Shown: piece by piece, positions 34,589-44,482 of the stretch
How positions within the stretch are numbered: position 1 is the stretch's first letter
Layout of the letters: each line of letters opens with the position of its first letter
DNA from: Tessaracoccus antarcticus
GTDB lineage: Bacteria; Actinomycetota; Actinomycetes; Propionibacteriales; Propionibacteriaceae
Direction: 5' to 3'
DNA length: 64,000 nt
NCBI RefSeq assembly: GCF_003688855.1
Contig: NZ_REFW01000006.1
Coordinates: forward strand, 1-64,000
Notes under the pieces: generated by a model
What the model saw: the letters and a program-made list of their open reading frames with translations, nothing else
The model's database searches: none
Told to the model about the DNA's origin: nothing
Position numbers and translations under genes: made by a program

Positions 34589-35871
34589 TGAGCATGGATT
34601 CCCGAGCAGTCGTCGTGGGGGCCGGCATGGCCGGTCTCGTCAGTGCCATCCGGCTGCGTCAGGCGGGCATGGACGTGACGCTGGTGACCCAGGGCATCGG
34701 CGGGATTCAGCTGGGCCAGGGCACCATCGACGTGCTGGGCTACGTCCCCGAACGCGTCCTGGGTCAGCCGTTGGCCGCCGTCACCGCCTACGGCAACGCA
34801 CACCCCCACCACCCCTACGCCATCCTCAGCGCCGACGATGTGCGTGCCGGCGTGGAGTTCCTGCGGGCGCTGCTGCCGGACACCTTCGTGGGCGACCTCG
34901 AGCGCAACTACCTGCTGCCCACCGCGATCGGGGCCCTGCGCCCCACAGCACTCCCCCAGGTCACCATGGCCGAGGGCGAGTGCACGCCGGGCAAGCAGAT
35001 GGTCTTCGTGGGGTTGCGCCAGCTCAAGGACTTCTGGCCCGAACTCGTCGCGGGCAACGTGGCACGCACGGAACTGCCCGGCGGTGGGCGCGTGAGCACG
35101 CGTGCCGCGTGGCTGGACCTGCCCGCCCGTGCCAATGAGGTGGACTCCACACCGCTGTACTACGCCAGGGCAATGGATGATCCCGCCTACAGGAAGCGAT
35201 TCGTCGACGCCCTGAGACGTGTGGTGGAGCCCGGGGAGACCGTCGGGCTGCCGGGGGTGCTCGGCCTGGCCGACCGGGGCGCCTTCGCCGACATCACCGC
35301 CCAGCTGGGCCAGCCGGTCTTCGAGATCTCGACCATCCCCCCGTCGGTGCCCGGCATGCGCCTCAACGACGCCCTCACCCGGCTGGCCAAGGACGCCCGC
35401 GTCAAGGTGGTGCTGGGCAGCCAGGTGCTGTGCGCCAACATCGACGGCGGGCGCATCAGGTCGCTGACGGTGGGCACCACCGGCCGTCCCACCGAGTACG
35501 CGGGCGAGCACTTCGTGTTCGCACCCGGTGGCTTCGAGTCCGGCGGCATCGAACTGGACTCGTACATGAAGGTGAGCGAACCCACCCTCGGGCTTCCCCT
35601 GTGGGTACCTGAGGGCGACCTGGTGGTCGCCGACCACAACGCGGCCCAGCCCCTGTTCAGCGTCGGGGTCCGGTTCGATCACGACATGCGGGTGCTCGAC
35701 ACCGCTGGCGACACTGTTCACGAGAACCTGCACGTGGCTGGCGGCATCCTGGCCGGCGCGTCGCGATGGCAGGAGAAGTCGGGGGACGGGATCGCGTTGG
35801 CCAGTGCCGTTCGCGCCGCGGACGCGATCCTGGAATCCGTGCAGAACCTGGAAGGAGCCAGAAATGCCTGA
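34588..35871 (+). CDS. glpB: Anaerobic glycerol-3-phosphate dehydrogenase subunit B
   Basis: A 427-residue flavoprotein. The dinucleotide-binding start is V-V-V-G-A-G-M-A-G-L (about 8-17), and the GlpB-type G-Q-G-T-I-D-V-L-G-Y lies near 43-52. Near the C terminus, H-V-A-G-G-I-L-A-G-A-S-R-W is the usual GlpB motif. It links GlpA to the iron-sulfur subunit GlpC. ATG 34588 overlaps the glpA stop (TGATG), and its end overlaps glpC by 8 bp, so the complex is made by coupled translation. Confidence 0.93.
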   Translation: MSMDSRAVVVGAGMAGLVSAIRLRQAGMDVTLVTQGIGGIQLGQGTIDVLGYVPERVLGQPLAAVTAYGNAHPHHPYAILSADDVRAGVEFLRALLPDTFVGDLERNYLLPTAIGALRPTALPQVTMAEGECTPGKQMVFVGLRQLKDFWPELVAGNVARTELPGGGRVSTRAAWLDLPARANEVDSTPLYYARAMDDPAYRKRFVDALRRVVEPGETVGLPGVLGLADRGAFADITAQLGQPVFEISTIPPSVPGMRLNDALTRLAKDARVKVVLGSQVLCANIDGGRIRSLTVGTTGRPTEYAGEHFVFAPGGFESGGIELDSYMKVSEPTLGLPLWVPEGDLVVADHNAAQPLFSVGVRFDHDMRVLDTAGDTVHENLHVAGGILAGASRWQEKSGDGIALASAVRAADAILESVQNLEGARNA

Positions 35872-37093
35872 ACCGCTCGAGTACCCGAAGGCGATGCTGA
35901 CGCGGGCCACGCTGGATGCCTGCATCAAGTGCACCATCTGCGAGACGGCCTGCCCGGTCTCGGCGGTGACCCCGCTGTTCCCCGGCCCCAAGTTCGTGGG
36001 GCCGCAGGCCGAGAGGTTCCGCGACGGTGAGTCCGTCGACCACTCACTCGACTACTGCAGTTCCTGCGGAGCCTGCACGCTGGCATGCCCACAGGGCGTG
36101 CAAATCGCGGAACTGAACAGCCAGGCGCGGGCGGTGATGAAGGAGGACAACATGCCGCTGCGCGACAAGCTCATCGGCCAGACCGTGCTGATGGGCAAGG
36201 TCATGACACCGTTCGCCCCCATCGCCAACGCCGCGCTGGGCAACAAGCTCGTCCGAACAGTCGTGGAGAAGACCGTCGGCGTCCACCGAGACGCCCCCAT
36301 GCCAACGGCACGCCTCCACACCTTCCAGGGCTGGATGAAGAAGCACCAGCCGCCTGCCTCGCCCCGCACCCGCGGTCCCGTGGTGTTCTTCTCCGGCTGC
36401 GCCGGCGGCTACTTCGAGGTGGAGACCAGCATCAAGACCGTCGAGGTACTGGAACATCTGGGCTACGAGGTCATCGCGCCCAAACAGGGCTGCTGCGGCC
36501 TTGCCCAGCAGAGCAACGGGCTGTTCGACGAGGCCACCAAGAGCGTCCTGAAACTGTGCGACCAGCTGCGCTCCGGTGGGAAGGATCTCACCATCGTCTC
36601 CGCGTCGGGATCGTGCGCCGGCATGCTGAAGCACGAGGCGCACGAGATCATGGGGGTCGACGAGGAGAAGCTCCACGACGTCGGCACGCGGATGCGGGAG
36701 ATCTCGGAGTTCCTGCTGGAGCTCCACGCGGCCGGTGATCTGCCGACGGACTTCGTCCGCAACGACATCACCGTCCCCTACCACGCACCGTGCCAGCTGA
36801 AGAGCCAGGGCATGGGCATGCCCGCGATCACCGTGATGGAGCTGATCCCCGGGGTCAAAGTCATCGAGTCGGGACGCGCCTGCTGTGGCATCGCCGGCAC
36901 GTACGGCCTGAAGAAGGAGAAGTACGACATTGCCCAGGCCGTCGGCCAGCCGCTGTTCGACATGGTCAAGGAGAAGAACGAGGGCATCGCCGTCTGCGAT
37001 ACCGAGACCTGCCGCTGGCAGATCGAGAAGGGCTCGGGCGTCAAAACCGTGCACCCCATCTGGCTGGTCCACAAGGCCTACGGCCTCAGCTGA
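35864..37093 (+). CDS. glpC: Anaerobic glycerol-3-phosphate dehydrogenase subunit C
   Basis: A 409-residue iron-sulfur protein. Two ferredoxin-type [4Fe-4S] motifs are C-I-K-C-T-I-C-E-T-A-C-P (about 20-31) and C-S-S-C-G-A-C-T-L-A-C-P (about 64-75). Two CCG domains follow, seen as G-C-C-G-L-A near 209 and A-C-C-G-I-A-G-T-Y-G near 341. In the family, the CCG cysteines ligate cofactors that pass electrons to quinone at the membrane. It is the last gene of glpABC; a strong hairpin terminator follows. Confidence 0.94.
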   Translation: MPEPLEYPKAMLTRATLDACIKCTICETACPVSAVTPLFPGPKFVGPQAERFRDGESVDHSLDYCSSCGACTLACPQGVQIAELNSQARAVMKEDNMPLRDKLIGQTVLMGKVMTPFAPIANAALGNKLVRTVVEKTVGVHRDAPMPTARLHTFQGWMKKHQPPASPRTRGPVVFFSGCAGGYFEVETSIKTVEVLEHLGYEVIAPKQGCCGLAQQSNGLFDEATKSVLKLCDQLRSGGKDLTIVSASGSCAGMLKHEAHEIMGVDEEKLHDVGTRMREISEFLLELHAAGDLPTDFVRNDITVPYHAPCQLKSQGMGMPAITVMELIPGVKVIESGRACCGIAGTYGLKKEKYDIAQAVGQPLFDMVKEKNEGIAVCDTETCRWQIEKGSGVKTVHPIWLVHKAYGLS

Positions 37094-37126
37094 GGCATCG
37101 CTGCGAGGCAGCGGAGTACGAAGAAG

Positions 37127-37166
37127 ACAGGAAGGCACCCGACCGTGTGGTCGGGTGCCATCCTGT
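37127..37166. terminator. Terminator between convergent glpC and pckG
   Basis: An 11-bp perfect stem (37134-37144 with 37149-37159) and a GTGT loop, extended by a further 6 bp (37127-37132 with 37161-37166) after one mismatch. It lies between two convergent genes and can serve both directions. Confidence 0.85.
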
Positions 37167-37214
37167 GTCGTGAACGAAGTGGATCCCAGCGACTGACCGC
37201 CGGGGGCACGCGAC

Positions 37215-39032
37215 TCAGAGACGCGACCGGAACTCGTCGTGCTGACGAACCACGGCATCCGGCAGTTTGGGGCCCATCCTGGTGAGGAACACGTCCGTGT
37301 CGTCCGCCTCGGCGCTCAGCGCTGCGGGGTCGATCTCGAACAGTGCCTCCCAGTCCTTCTCACTCACGCCGGCTTCGGCGTAGTCGATGGAACCCTCCAC
37401 CGGCACCAGTCCGAACGGGGACTCCACGGCGTCGACGCGTTCCTCGATCCGCTCCGTGATCCAGGCGAGGACGCGGGAGTTCTCGGAAAATCCGGGCCAC
37501 AGGAAGCGACCGTCACAACCGCGGCGGAACCAGTTGACCTGGAAGATCTGGGGGGCGTTGCCGCTCTGGTTGAGCTTCTCCCCCACGTTCAGCCAGTGCT
37601 GCCAGTGGTCGGCCATGTGGACTCCGGAGAAGGGCAGCATCGCGAAGGGGTCGCGGCGCAGTTCGCCGAGTGTTCCCTCTGCAGCGGCCGTGCGCTCGGA
37701 GGCGAGCGTCGCACCCATGTAGACGCCGTGCTCCCAGTCCCGGGCCTGCGCCACGAGCGGCACGTTGGTGGCGCGGCGTCCGCCGAAGATGATGGCGTCG
37801 ATCGGCACACCCGCGGGATCATCCCACGTGTCCGCGATGGAGTGGCACTGGTGGGCCGCGACGGTGAAGCGCGAGTTGGGGTGGGCCGCGGGGCTCTCGG
37901 AGTCGGGCGTCCAGTCGCGGCCCTGCCAGTCGGTCAGGTGCGCCGGGACCTCCTTGGTCAGCCCCTCCCACCAGACGTCGCCGTCATCGGTCAGCGCCAC
38001 GTTGGTGAAGACCGTGTCGTCCGCAATCATCTCGATGGCCGTGGGGTTGGTGGAGTAGCCGGTGCCGGGTGCCACGCCGAAGAATCCGGCCTCCGGGTTG
38101 ATGGCACGCAGGCGGCCATCAGGACCCTGGGCCATCCATGCGATGTCGTCCCCAATGGTCTCGACCTTCCAGCCGGGGATGGAGGGCCGCAGCATCGCGA
38201 AGTTCGTCTTGCCGCAGGCGCTGGGGAACCCGGCGGCCACGTGGAAGGCACGACCGCGGGGGTTCGTCACCTTCAGCAGGAGCATGTGCGCGGCCAGCCA
38301 TCCCTCCTCCTCACCAACCTTGGAGGCGATGCGGAGCGCGAATCCCTTCTTGGCGAGGATGGCGTTGCCGCCGTAGGCCGAGCCGTAGGACCAGATCTCG
38401 CGGCTCTCCGGGTAGTGGACGATGTACTTGGTCTCGTTGCACGGCCAGACGACGTCGTCCTCGCCGGGCAGAAGGGGTGCACCGACGGAGTGGACCGCCG
38501 GAACCCACTCGGTATGCGGACCGATCTGGGCCAGTGCGTCGGCTCCCATCCGGGTCATGATGCCGGTGCTGATGACCACGTACGGCGAATCCGTGACCTG
38601 GACTCCCAGACGTGCGAGCGGGCTACCCACGGGCCCCATCGAGAACGGAACCACGTACATGGTGCGCCCCCGCATGGCCCCCTGGAACAGAGCGTCCAGC
38701 GTCTCGCGCATCTCCGCCGGCGGGGCCCAGTTGTTGGTGGGGCCTGCGTCGTCCTCATCCTCGGAGCAGATGAAGGTGCGCGCCTCCACCCGTGCCACGT
38801 CGCTCGGGTTGGAGCGGGCAAGGTAACTGTTGGGGCGCTTGGCCGGGTTGAGCTTGATGAGCGTGCCCGCGGCAACCGACTCATCCAGCATGCGCTGGCG
38901 CTCCTCTGCGGACCCATCGCACCAGATGATGCGATCCGGCTGCGTCATCTCAGCGATCGCCTCCACCCATTCGACGATGCGGGAGTCGGCATTTTCAGGT
39001 GCGTGGCGGACAAATGTGGCGGTGGCGGTCAT
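37215..39032 (-). CDS. pckG: Phosphoenolpyruvate carboxykinase (GTP)
   Basis: A 605-residue GTP-dependent PEPCK, the usual length for this class. The kinase-1a P-loop F-P-S-A-C-G-K-T-N ends with Lys275 and includes the reactive Cys273. The GTP-class substrate loop [16 protein letters not shown] lies near 222-237, and F-G-G-R-R near 424. It interconverts oxaloacetate and PEP plus CO2, serving gluconeogenesis or, in propionic-acid bacteria, anaplerosis. ATG 39032 fits the family start. It is divergent from a RamB-like regulator, and the 131 bp between the two starts must hold both promoters. Confidence 0.96.
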   Translation of the reverse strand: MTATATFVRHAPENADSRIVEWVEAIAEMTQPDRIIWCDGSAEERQRMLDESVAAGTLIKLNPAKRPNSYLARSNPSDVARVEARTFICSEDEDDAGPTNNWAPPAEMRETLDALFQGAMRGRTMYVVPFSMGPVGSPLARLGVQVTDSPYVVISTGIMTRMGADALAQIGPHTEWVPAVHSVGAPLLPGEDDVVWPCNETKYIVHYPESREIWSYGSAYGGNAILAKKGFALRIASKVGEEEGWLAAHMLLLKVTNPRGRAFHVAAGFPSACGKTNFAMLRPSIPGWKVETIGDDIAWMAQGPDGRLRAINPEAGFFGVAPGTGYSTNPTAIEMIADDTVFTNVALTDDGDVWWEGLTKEVPAHLTDWQGRDWTPDSESPAAHPNSRFTVAAHQCHSIADTWDDPAGVPIDAIIFGGRRATNVPLVAQARDWEHGVYMGATLASERTAAAEGTLGELRRDPFAMLPFSGVHMADHWQHWLNVGEKLNQSGNAPQIFQVNWFRRGCDGRFLWPGFSENSRVLAWITERIEERVDAVESPFGLVPVEGSIDYAEAGVSEKDWEALFEIDPAALSAEADDTDVFLTRMGPKLPDAVVRQHDEFRSRL

Positions 39033-39163
39033 GAGTGTCTCCAACCTTGTGGGGTGTGCTTTGCAGCGGGATGTGCTCTTGGATTCACCATACGTAGAGG
39101 TTCGGGACTTGTGATAGTCCATTGGCTGTGAATATCAGCCGTTCTTCCTCTATGGTGAAGTCC

Positions 39164-40594
39164 ATGGCAGATCTCTCCACGCTCGGGCACCGCATCCGGC
39201 ATTTCCGCACCCAGGCGGGCCTGACGCTGGAAGAACTGGGAGAGATCACGGGAACTGCCCCCAGCCAGTTGTCCATGGTCGAGAACGGGCATCGTGAACC
39301 CCGCTTGTCACTCCTGGAAGCACTCGCAACCGCGCTGGACGTGACCGCCGCGGACCTGCTGGCCGCCGAACCACCGTCGCCACGTGCCGCGCTGGAGATC
39401 GAGATGGAGAGGGCGCAGGCCTCACCCGCCTACAAGGAGCTGGGGCTCCCGACGCTGCGCCCCACCCGCGGCATGTCGGACGCGGTGCTGAAAACAATCG
39501 TGGGCCTGCACCGCGAACTCGACCGGCGGGCGAGGATGGCGATCGCCACGCCGGAGCAGGCACGACGTGCCAACACGCAGCACCGCACCCGCATGCGCGA
39601 GCGGAACAATCACCTGCCGGAGATCGAGTTGATCGCGGAGCAGGCGACGACGTCGGTGGGGCACACCTCCGGCGCCCTGACCCACCGCACCGTCGCCGAG
39701 ATGGCGGAGCGGGTGGGGCTGAGCATCGTTCACACCGATGATCTTCCACACTCGGCGCGCGCAGTGGTCGACCGCGAGAACGGCCGCATCTACATCCCAC
39801 CGGCCTCCATTCCAGGCGGCCACGGGCTGCGCTCACTGGCGCTGCAGGCCGTGGCCAACAAGGTGCTCGAGCATGAGGCACCGGTCGACTACGCCGACTT
39901 CCTCCGCCAGCGTCTCGAGGCCAGCTACTTTGCCGCGGCGTGCCTGATGCCGCGCACCGCGTCGGTGGAGTTCCTGGAACGCGCCAAGAGGGACCGCAAC
40001 ATCGCCATCGAGGACTTCCGCGACTCCTTCGGCGTCACCCACGAGGGGGCGGCGCTGCGTTTCACCAACCTCGCGACCCACTACTTGGGGATCACCCTGC
40101 ACTACCTGCGCGTCAGCGGCGACGGCACCGTGGTGGGCGCCTACGAGAACGACGGGTTGCCGCTCCCACAGGATGCGACCGGCTCCACCGAGGGCGAGGT
40201 GGTCTGCCGACACCTGAGCGCGCGACAGGCGTTCGCGCGTGCCACCCGCACGAGCGAGCACTACCAGTACACGGACACGCCCGCCGGTACCTTCTTCGAG
40301 TCGACACAGACCGGCAGTGGCGCCACCGCGGAGTTCTCCATCACCCTTGGCGTCCCCTACGCCGAGTCGAAGTGGTTCCGGGGGCGCGAATCGCAGAAGC
40401 GCGAGGTATCAACGTGCCCCGACGCGCGGTGCTGCCGCAGACCAGAGGACGGACTCACGGAGCGGTGGAAGGGCCAGGGGTGGGCGTCACCCCGGGTGCG
40501 CACCCAGCTCTTCGCTCCGCTGCCCCAGGGAACGTACCCGGGCGTGGATGACCGCGAAATGTATGAGTTCCTCGAGGCCCACTCGCACGACTGA
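39164..40594 (+). CDS. RamB/ScfR-family XRE transcriptional regulator
   Basis: A 476-residue regulator. An XRE helix-turn-helix spans about 5-62, with T-L-E-E-L-G-E-I-T-G-T-A-P-S-Q-L-S-M-V-E-N-G-H. A central IrrE-like domain lies at about 160-270, and a C-terminal short-chain fatty-acyl regulator (DUF2083) domain follows, with a Cys cluster near 425-430. The peptidase HExxH motif expected in IrrE proteins is absent. Corynebacterial RamB controls acetate and gluconeogenic genes. The divergent pckG makes a similar role likely. Several in-frame starts exist (TTG 39122, GTG 39128, ATG 39152). ATG 39164 fits the family best and has GGTGAAG upstream. Confidence 0.85.
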   Translation: MADLSTLGHRIRHFRTQAGLTLEELGEITGTAPSQLSMVENGHREPRLSLLEALATALDVTAADLLAAEPPSPRAALEIEMERAQASPAYKELGLPTLRPTRGMSDAVLKTIVGLHRELDRRARMAIATPEQARRANTQHRTRMRERNNHLPEIELIAEQATTSVGHTSGALTHRTVAEMAERVGLSIVHTDDLPHSARAVVDRENGRIYIPPASIPGGHGLRSLALQAVANKVLEHEAPVDYADFLRQRLEASYFAAACLMPRTASVEFLERAKRDRNIAIEDFRDSFGVTHEGAALRFTNLATHYLGITLHYLRVSGDGTVVGAYENDGLPLPQDATGSTEGEVVCRHLSARQAFARATRTSEHYQYTDTPAGTFFESTQTGSGATAEFSITLGVPYAESKWFRGRESQKREVSTCPDARCCRRPEDGLTERWKGQGWASPRVRTQLFAPLPQGTYPGVDDREMYEFLEAHSHD

Positions 40595-40668
40595 GCACGA
40601 CAACGCCTTCCCGGACGACGGTGCCTGCGTGGAGAACACCAGCGTGCGGGGCCCGTACGCTGGGGTGT

Positions 40669-41160
40669 GTGACAGTTGACATCGTGGCCGCCGTTGCGGC
40701 AGGCATCCTGGCCCTGGTGGGTCTCGTCGGCATCGTGTTCCCTGTCCTGCCTGGCAGCATTCTGGTGGGCGTGGGCGCCCTCGTGTGGGCCATCTGGGGC
40801 GCTTCCGGTTGGGGATGGGTCGCGTTCGGCGTGGCCGCGTTCCTGCTCATCGTCGGCGCCACGAGCAGCCTGCTTCTCACCGGTCGGTCGCTGAAGCAGC
40901 GCCAGGTGCCGAAATGGCCCGTCACGGTCGGCATCCTGCTCGGCATCGTCGGAATGTTCTTCCTCCCCGGCTTCGGCCTGCCCATCGGTTTCGCCGTGGG
41001 CCTCTTTCTCGCCGAGTGCTACCGGATGCGTGACCTCCGCAAGGCGGCGATCACGAGCTGGGAGACCATCAAGGCCCTCGGACTCGGGATCCTCGTGGAG
41101 TTCGGGTGCGCCATGGTGGCCACCTCCATCCTTGCGGTGAGCATCGCCACAGCCTGGTGA
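40669..41160 (+). CDS. DUF456 family membrane protein
   Basis: A 163-residue integral membrane protein with about four helices. It contains the DUF456 signatures P-V-L-P-G near 25-29 followed by an A-x-x-W helix, and the Gly-rich I-G-F-A-V-G-L-F-L-A-E segment near 105-115. GTG 40669 is the family-like start. The function of the family is not known to me. It stands 75 bp after the RamB-like gene and could be co-transcribed. Confidence 0.8.
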   Translation: MTVDIVAAVAAGILALVGLVGIVFPVLPGSILVGVGALVWAIWGASGWGWVAFGVAAFLLIVGATSSLLLTGRSLKQRQVPKWPVTVGILLGIVGMFFLPGFGLPIGFAVGLFLAECYRMRDLRKAAITSWETIKALGLGILVEFGCAMVATSILAVSIATAW

Positions 41161-41246
41161 ACACGATGGGGCAGCAGCCGCTGGCGCGCCGTCGCGGCAG
41201 GACGGCCGGGCAGGTCACGCCCGGACCATGGTGACATGGTTCAACC

Positions 41247-41264
41247 GTGTACACGCGTGTACAC
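41247..41264. promoter_or_regulatory. Perfect 18-bp palindrome inside a larger inverted repeat
   Basis: GTGTACACGCGTGTACAC is a perfect 18-bp dyad. It is flanked by a second pair of inverted arms, GGTGACA (41230-41236) and TGTCACC (41269-41275). It lies between two convergent genes (DUF456 and PAC2), where no promoter is expected. A terminator structure or an orphan protein-binding site are both possible. Confidence 0.6.
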
Positions 41265-41310
41265 CGAGGTGTCACCGGCACAACGTGGCGTGATCTGCAG
41301 CAGGAAGCGT

Positions 41311-42228
41311 TCAGTCGGTGTCGTCGTCGGAGACCGTGCGCAGGAAGTTCTCGAACTCCGCACCAAGCTGGTCGGCCGAGGGGATCTCGGAGGCCTCCGG
41401 GGCCCAGAGGTTCGGATGCTCCTGCCCCTCGAGGAACGCGTCGTACTGCTGCTCGAGGGCAGTCACGACCGCACGGACCTCGTCGTTGCCCTCCAGTTCG
41501 GAGGCGATGGCGCGCTGGTTGACTCCCGCCCTGGCAACGAGGGCGTCGTTGGGCAGGTTGAGCCCCGTCACGTCGACGATGGCGTTGAGAGCTGCGAGGG
41601 ACCCCTCGGCGAACTCCGTACCGGCCAGGTAGTGCGGCACGTGAACGGCGAAGCCGACCGACGGGTGCCCCGCCTCCCCCAGCCGAAGCTCGAGCAGCGC
41701 ACCGATCGAGCCGGGCACCTGCACGCGACCGAAGGGTGAATGCACCTCCCCGATGAGCGTGGCGTCCGTTGCGTGGGCGGTCATCCCGACGGGCCTGGTG
41801 TGCGGCACTCCCATGGGGATGCCGTGCGCGGTCACCACCAGCGTCACTCGAAGAGCCACGACGAGCTCACGGACCGCCGCGACCACCCGCTCCCACTGGA
41901 AGTCCGGCTCCGGTCCGGTGAGGAGGTAGTAGCTGTGTCCGTCACGGTCGGTGAGCCGCTGCAGCAGCATCGATGGATTTTCGTACTCCGCCCACCGGTT
42001 GGTGTCGAAAACCATCGTCGGACGGCGGGACCGGTAGTCGAGGAGTTGGTCGATGTCGAAGGAGGCCACGAGTTCGGGGTTACCGGTCTCGACGAGGTGG
42101 TCACTGAGCATGCGCTGGATCCCTCCGGCGTCGACGAAGGCACCCAGTGCCACCACGAGCACGCCGGGGCGCGACTCGTTGAGGTCGGCGTGGGTCTCGA
42201 AGCGGTAGAGGTCAGACGGGTTCTGCAT
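41311..42228 (-). CDS. PAC2 family protein (proteasome-assembly-chaperone-like)
   Basis: A 305-residue protein of the PAC2 family. Its start resembles actinobacterial members: L-Y-R-F, then R-P-G-V-L-V-V-A-L-G-A-F-V-D-A-G near 20-35, and a F-D-I-D-Q-L-L-D-Y-R-S-R-R-P segment near 57-70. Further along are L-V-V-T-A-H-G-I-P-M-G-V-P-H-T-R-P near 130-146 and a C-terminal acidic tail. Actinobacteria with proteasome genes often encode such proteins, but the function is not settled. It is a single gene. Confidence 0.85.
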   Translation of the reverse strand: MQNPSDLYRFETHADLNESRPGVLVVALGAFVDAGGIQRMLSDHLVETGNPELVASFDIDQLLDYRSRRPTMVFDTNRWAEYENPSMLLQRLTDRDGHSYYLLTGPEPDFQWERVVAAVRELVVALRVTLVVTAHGIPMGVPHTRPVGMTAHATDATLIGEVHSPFGRVQVPGSIGALLELRLGEAGHPSVGFAVHVPHYLAGTEFAEGSLAALNAIVDVTGLNLPNDALVARAGVNQRAIASELEGNDEVRAVVTALEQQYDAFLEGQEHPNLWAPEASEIPSADQLGAEFENFLRTVSDDDTD

Positions 42229-42451
42229 GACACAAGCCCTTTCACGACGGTTGAATCATCCTGGGGCAACACCCCGGGTCCCCGGGGGTTCCCAGCGGTC
42301 GCATCACCTGGGGACAGGGGATGAAAACTGGTGTTCACCGAGCCTACCGTGGCGCCATCGGCGGATCACCGAACCCACCGAAGGACCCCACGACCTGGTA
42401 TCGCCACGGACGTCGTCGACGACGGAACACCGCCACTGGGTCCGAGGTCCC

Positions 42452-44149
42452 TCAGCTGTCGCCGCTGATGGCAGCGAACAGGCTCAGCTGCGACTGCGAC
42501 GACGACTTGTGTGAGTAGAGGCTGCTTTCCAGGCCGACGATGCCGGCCAGGTTGTTGTTGTCATCAATGACCTGCAGCGCCTCATTGACGTGTCCACCGG
42601 GACGAGCGGGAAGCGAGTAGTTGACGGTCTTGGGGCTCGCTGCTTCGCAGCGCTTCCTGTGCTCCGGCAAGGACGCCCCCGGCACGAACGCGGGGCACAG
42701 CCCATGGGCCTCGGCCACCAGTGAGCTGACCATGTGATGCCACACCATTTTGCCGTCGCTGGCCAGCGGGCACATGTAGGAGTGCCACCCGTAGGCGACC
42801 CGGCCCCGGACGCTCGTCGGTGTGACGATGCACCCTGCTCCCGAGGTGACGTAGTGGCCGAACTGGAACGCCTGGCGGGCGCTCTCCAGCTTCGGGCTGC
42901 CGACGCTCTGGGTCCAGAGCGTTTGGTCGCCCCCTCCCGCGTTGTACGGGAACTGGGACTGCGCCACGTTCACCGGGTTCACCGACCGAGGCGCCTGCCA
43001 CGGCCGCTTCGAGATCTCCGGTGCGAGCGAGCGGCCTGCACCTCGCGGCTTGGTCGAGCCGAACATGAACCCGATGGCGTTGACGGCGTCCGGGTGGTTG
43101 TGGGCCGAGAGGCGCAACTCGCTGAACGCCTGGTTCTGTGGCGTGGCATCGAGGTAGGTCTCCGTGACGGAACTGTTCTTCCAGTAGAGCCGGAGGCGAT
43201 TGCCACCCGAACCGGAGATGGCCTCGTAGGTGCCGGAGCGGACCGTCGGCTGGCCCAGGAACGACCGGGCGGTGCGGACGTCGCATGCGCCGGAGGGCAG
43301 AGGGGACAGGTTGAGGAGCCTGCGGTCCGCGGCCTCATTGCCACTGGACAGGCACCCCCTGGGGAGGTTCGGGATGGATGCCCGGAACTGGCCGTAGTCC
43401 TTCTCCACCGCCATGTCGAAGGTGTAGGCCCAGTAGCGCTCCTTGAAGGTACCGAGCTGACCGCCCGGATCCAGTTCGATGTTGGAGAGTCGCCCGATGC
43501 CCCTGGCCTGGGAGCCGGCGTTGGTCTGCGTGACGAGGGTGCCCAGCGTGAAGTGTCTCCGACCCTTCAGGAAAGCAGGTGCTGACGTCATGGGCGGCGC
43601 GGTGGGGTAGATCACCGTGGCACCACCCGGGCCCGACGTGAAACGGACCATGTTGTTGAAGACCCACTGGCTGTCCCACCGGAACCCACGGCCCCCGGAG
43701 GACGTCGTGTAGGACGCGATGACACGGGCCTGCGAGTAGGAGCGGCACCCATTCTTGCCGGTGGTGGCCGTGTCACACTCGGTGCGCCACTTCCGGCCAT
43801 CGGTAGCGGTCCAGGCGACGTTGCCTCCGACCACACCATTGGCGGCCAGCGGGTTGGTCGTCCACAGGGTCCGCGGTGAGGCGACGTAGGTGAGGTTGTT
43901 GAACACCCACCCGTTGGTCTGCACGAACCGGCCTTTCACCTGGGAGACGACGGTGGCCAGGATCTCCGTCCTGCAGCGCGTCGTCTTCGAGTACGGCTCG
44001 CACGCCGTACGCCACTGACGGCCATTGACCGTGTGCTGGCCCGGCGTGGTGTAGACGTCCACCTCCGCGTTCGCAGGTGTCGCCACCAACATCAATGGCA
44101 CCATCACCACAGCCGCCAGCAACGACAACAGAATCCGCGACCTACGCAT
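42452..44149 (-). CDS. Secreted protein with N-terminal duplicated W-x-FNN domain and large unassigned C-terminal region
   Basis: A 565-residue secreted protein. A basic start, hydrophobic core and A-N-A cleavage site near 26-28 form a Sec signal peptide. Residues 29-170 are a two-part domain shared with the two neighbouring genes. Each half has G-R-x-W-x-T/E-x-C, a second Cys 9-10 residues on, C-R, and a closing W-x-F-N-N (FNN at 83-85 and 164-166; cysteines 50/59 and 125/135). The remaining 390 residues are not recognised. They contain further Cys pairs, a Y-G-W-H-S-Y-M-C stretch near 455 and a W-H-H-M near 471. ATG 44149 is preferred to a GTG two codons earlier. It is divergent from the lysozyme-like gene. 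A cell-surface enzyme or toxin is possible, but no function can be assigned. Confidence 0.8.
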   Translation of the reverse strand: MRRSRILLSLLAAVVMVPLMLVATPANAEVDVYTTPGQHTVNGRQWRTACEPYSKTTRCRTEILATVVSQVKGRFVQTNGWVFNNLTYVASPRTLWTTNPLAANGVVGGNVAWTATDGRKWRTECDTATTGKNGCRSYSQARVIASYTTSSGGRGFRWDSQWVFNNMVRFTSGPGGATVIYPTAPPMTSAPAFLKGRRHFTLGTLVTQTNAGSQARGIGRLSNIELDPGGQLGTFKERYWAYTFDMAVEKDYGQFRASIPNLPRGCLSSGNEAADRRLLNLSPLPSGACDVRTARSFLGQPTVRSGTYEAISGSGGNRLRLYWKNSSVTETYLDATPQNQAFSELRLSAHNHPDAVNAIGFMFGSTKPRGAGRSLAPEISKRPWQAPRSVNPVNVAQSQFPYNAGGGDQTLWTQSVGSPKLESARQAFQFGHYVTSGAGCIVTPTSVRGRVAYGWHSYMCPLASDGKMVWHHMVSSLVAEAHGLCPAFVPGASLPEHRKRCEAASPKTVNYSLPARPGGHVNEALQVIDDNNNLAGIVGLESSLYSHKSSSQSQLSLFAAISGDS

Positions 44150-44482
44150 GAGCACTACCCGCCACGAGGAACCAGCACAGCCATTTCCGCTGAAGCGTAG
44201 CGGCCCGACCCCGGCAGCAGCCCTGGGGGGAACTTAGCCCTGACATCCGGGAAGCACCCGCACTGGGGTGTTCGAGCGGCTGTGCCGTGAAGGAGGCGCC
44301 CCCACGAAAGTGGGACACCGCACCTGTGGGTGTCCCCTTGACGGCGTCGAATGGGTGGCTATTTCGCGCGCCGGCACGACGTCGGAATTCTTCGCATATC
44401 GCCCGTAATATCCGCTGCTGAGTCACAACAATGTAATTCAACGCGATTTTTATTTCGGCGAATTTGCTGCCACAGTGTCGGC
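44150..44482. other. Divergent promoter region between two secreted-protein genes
   Basis: About 330 bp. The part nearest the lysozyme-like gene (44380-44460) is markedly AT-rich compared with its surroundings, as expected for a promoter. No certain hexamers or repeats were identified. Confidence 0.45.

Noticed and set aside
37239..39131. Long open frame on the + strand opposite pckG
   Set aside because: Shadow of the PEP carboxykinase gene, which has every catalytic motif.
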